The notes below the pieces were generated by a model. The model was not told the DNA's origin and did no database searches. It saw only the letters and a list, made by a program, of their open reading frames with translations. Positions 62,477-64,000 of a stretch of 64,000 bases of DNA are shown one piece after another (position 1 is the first letter of the stretch; each line of letters starts with the position of its first letter). The DNA is taken from NCBI RefSeq assembly GCF_000233715.2, contig NC_021184.1:2380001-2444000 (forward strand), given 5' to 3'. The stretch is from Desulfoscipio gibsoniae DSM 7213 (GTDB lineage: Bacteria > Bacillota > Desulfotomaculia > Desulfotomaculales > Desulfallaceae). The position numbers and the translations under genes are program-made.

Positions 62477-63328
62477 ATGCAGGTTACCAAACATGTACAT
62501 GCCCTGAGAATTCCCTTTCAAATAACTGTTAGCCCTGAATTAAAAATTGACAGGTTCGTGTATGCATATCTAATCTATGGTCCTAAAATTTGTCTCATTG
62601 ATACCGGGGTAAAATCCGCAGAAACAATAATATTTGATTATTTGCGAAAAACGGGCCGCCAACCTGAAGAAATAGATATGATTGTACTAACTCACTCCCA
62701 CCCTGATCATATTGGATCGGTACATTCCTTAAAAAAAGCTACCGGTTGTGTCATTGCGGCACACTCCGGAGAAAAAGATTGGATTGAAGATGTAGATTTG
62801 CAATGCAGGGAGCGACCCGTTCCTGGCTTCCACTCTCTCGTAGGAGGTTCTGTTGAAATTGACCGTCTGGTGGAAGAAGGGGATATTCTAAATCTAGGGG
62901 ATGGATTAAGCCTGGAGGTAATCCACACACCGGGCCACTCTAGAGGATCTATATCCCTGTATTTTCCCGCGGATAGGGTGTTATTTTCCGGCGATGCAGT
63001 GCCGCTGCCGGGAGATATACCTATTTATGATGATTATACATCATCCGTCAGCTCAATTAATAAGTTAAAGGATCTTGAAGGTGTTCATACTATGTTATCA
63101 GCCTGGGATATTCCGCGAGAGAGCGATGATTTGTATCAACTGATGGCAGAAAGTATAAGTTACCTTAATCGTATTCATAAGTTTGTTGCCCAAAATGCTG
63201 TTAATACCTCGCCGGATTTAATGGATTTGTGCAAACAGGTTGTATCTAACTTAGAATTGCCCACAGCAGCCGCAACGCCATTGCTGGCCAGGTCACTTCG
63301 GGCCAACTTAAAGGCACTTGGACGTTAG
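62477..63328 (+). CDS. MBL-fold metallo-hydrolase
   Basis: About 283 residues from ATG 62477, eight bases after GGAGG; a TTG five codons earlier would overlap the ribosome site. It has the metallo-beta-lactamase metal motif VLTHSHPDHIGSVHSL (H-x-H-x-D-H), further ligands in IHTPGHSRGSISLY and FSGDAVPLPGDIPIYDD. The C-terminal helical tail (ESISYLNRIHKFVAQNAVNTSPDLMDLCKQVV) is typical of hydroxyacylglutathione hydrolase-like family members. Substrate unknown. Confidence 0.85.
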   Translation: MQVTKHVHALRIPFQITVSPELKIDRFVYAYLIYGPKICLIDTGVKSAETIIFDYLRKTGRQPEEIDMIVLTHSHPDHIGSVHSLKKATGCVIAAHSGEKDWIEDVDLQCRERPVPGFHSLVGGSVEIDRLVEEGDILNLGDGLSLEVIHTPGHSRGSISLYFPADRVLFSGDAVPLPGDIPIYDDYTSSVSSINKLKDLEGVHTMLSAWDIPRESDDLYQLMAESISYLNRIHKFVAQNAVNTSPDLMDLCKQVVSNLELPTAAATPLLARSLRANLKALGR

Positions 63329-63373
63329 GAATTTAAATACGTAAATTTTCAAGTAACGTCTTCCTGGAAATTT

Positions 63374-63408
63374 AAAAAAAAGCAGCTTCCATAATGGATT
63401 AGCTGCTT
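63374..63408 (-). terminator. Terminator of the citrate synthase gene
   Basis: AAGCAGCT (63380-63387) pairs with AGCTGCTT (63401-63408). On the minus strand the stem is followed by a run of T's. The plus-strand tail is weaker, so it may work in both directions between convergent genes. Confidence 0.75.
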
Positions 63409-63457
63409 CTATCGTTTTTACAAAACTGAGGTTATTTTAAACCGGTTACACTTTAAG

Positions 63458-64000
63458 TTAGCGTTCATCCATAAAGGTGTAAGGTCGCCTTTTTGCCACG
63501 CATTTGTATGCGGGTCTAATAATCTTACCTGCGTTTACAATTTCTTCTATCCGGTGGGCGCTCCATCCTGATATTCTGGATATTGCAAAAAGCGGGGTGT
63601 ACATTTCAGGTGGAATATCCAGCATTCGGTACACAAAGCCTGAGTAAAAATCGACATTGGCACTGACACCTTTGTCCCTTTTATGAACTTTGCTAATTAC
63701 CTTGGGCGCCAGTGTCTCAACCTTGGAATAAAACTCATATTCATCCTGCAATCCCTTTTCTATGGCCAACCTGGCTATGTGATCTTTAAATATAACGGAT
63801 CTTGGGTCTGATATAGTGTATACCGCATGGCCCATGCCATAAATCAGGCCGGAGCGGTCAAAAGCCTCTTTGTTAAGAATTTTTTCCAGGTAGTTTTCAA
63901 TTTCTTCATCGTCTTTCCAACTTTTTAGATTTTGTTTCATATCCTCCAGCATTTGAATAACCTTAATGTTAGCGCCGCCATGCCTTGGCCCCTTTAATGA
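63458..64000 (-). CDS. Citrate synthase (C-terminal part, truncated by window edge)
   Basis: The minus-strand frame is open from the right edge to the stop at 63458, giving about 180 C-terminal residues. It enters with SLKGPRHGGANIKVIQML, containing the conserved His of the GPxHGGAN motif, then has IYGMGHAVYTISDPR, NVDFYSGFVYRMLDIPPEMYTPLFAISRISGWSAHRIEE and RPAYKCVAKRRPY. It condenses oxaloacetate and acetyl-CoA to citrate. Re- versus Si-type cannot be decided from this end; the fold is that of Si-type/methylcitrate synthases. Confidence 0.93.
   Translation of the reverse strand, partial: SLKGPRHGGANIKVIQMLEDMKQNLKSWKDDEEIENYLEKILNKEAFDRSGLIYGMGHAVYTISDPRSVIFKDHIARLAIEKGLQDEYEFYSKVETLAPKVISKVHKRDKGVSANVDFYSGFVYRMLDIPPEMYTPLFAISRISGWSAHRIEEIVNAGKIIRPAYKCVAKRRPYTFMDER

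Overview
The window reads as a chromosomal segment of an anaerobic, low-to-mid GC Gram-positive bacterium, most like the Desulfotomaculum/Pelotomaculum group of Peptococcaceae (inference). The reasons are strong AGGAGG-type ribosome binding sites with many GTG and TTG starts, Firmicute regulatory RNAs (T-box, c-di-AMP, cobalamin, ANTAR-type leaders), an archaeal-style split glutamate synthase, anaerobic cobalt/cobamide genes, and an anaerobic phenol-type aromatic degradation cluster. No rRNA, tRNA, CRISPR array, prophage or intact insertion sequence was seen.

1-3.3 kb: an amidohydrolase running off the left edge, a C26 glutamine-amidotransferase-like hydrolase, an EndoAI/EndoA (MazEF-type) toxin-antitoxin pair and an orphan acetolactate synthase small subunit. 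3.7-29.7 kb is a nitrogen-assimilation region. It holds two glutamine synthetases, an ANTAR response regulator, glutamate dehydrogenase (with a decayed second GDH upstream), an FMN glutamate-synthase-like protein flanked by two IclR regulators, asparagine synthetase, and a five-gene split GOGAT operon. Interspersed are a KaiC-like/PPDK-like fusion, a YyaL-type protein and a soluble chemotaxis-type receptor. Both glnA genes, asnB and the GOGAT operon carry leaders with small hairpins, mostly with A1/G4 hexaloops, that overlap intrinsic terminators. This is the arrangement bound by ANTAR proteins, so the regulator at 5.2-5.8 kb probably controls much of this region by antitermination.

29.8-41.2 kb: a BtuFCD-type cobalamin/siderophore ABC system, a two-P-loop ATPase, a nitrilase-family hydrolase, and cobK-cbiMNQO behind a cobalamin riboswitch. 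41.3-49.5 kb: a lipoprotein, a TatD-like hydrolase, RecQ, a LysM-NlpC/P60 wall hydrolase behind a c-di-AMP riboswitch, a T-box-controlled gene of unknown function, and small hypothetical, Nudix, HD and GNAT genes.

49.7-60.7 kb, all on the minus strand, is an aromatic carboxylation cluster: a regulator with a DmpR/XylR-type aromatic sensor and a PucR-type DNA-binding end, both core subunits of phenylphosphate synthase, a UbiD decarboxylase/carboxylase, a UPF0261 protein, an aryl-CoA ligase and the UbiX prenyl-FMN synthase. The likely route is phenol (or a related phenolic) to the aryl phosphate, then to 4-hydroxybenzoate and 4-hydroxybenzoyl-CoA. 61-64 kb: a gamma carbonic anhydrase-like protein, a hotdog thioesterase, an MBL-fold hydrolase and the C-terminal part of a citrate synthase running off the right edge.

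Several intergenic spaces hold gene fossils (GDH, NadE, possibly an MBL hydrolase) and dispersed palindromic repeats. In two places the repeats supply the 3' end of a reading frame.
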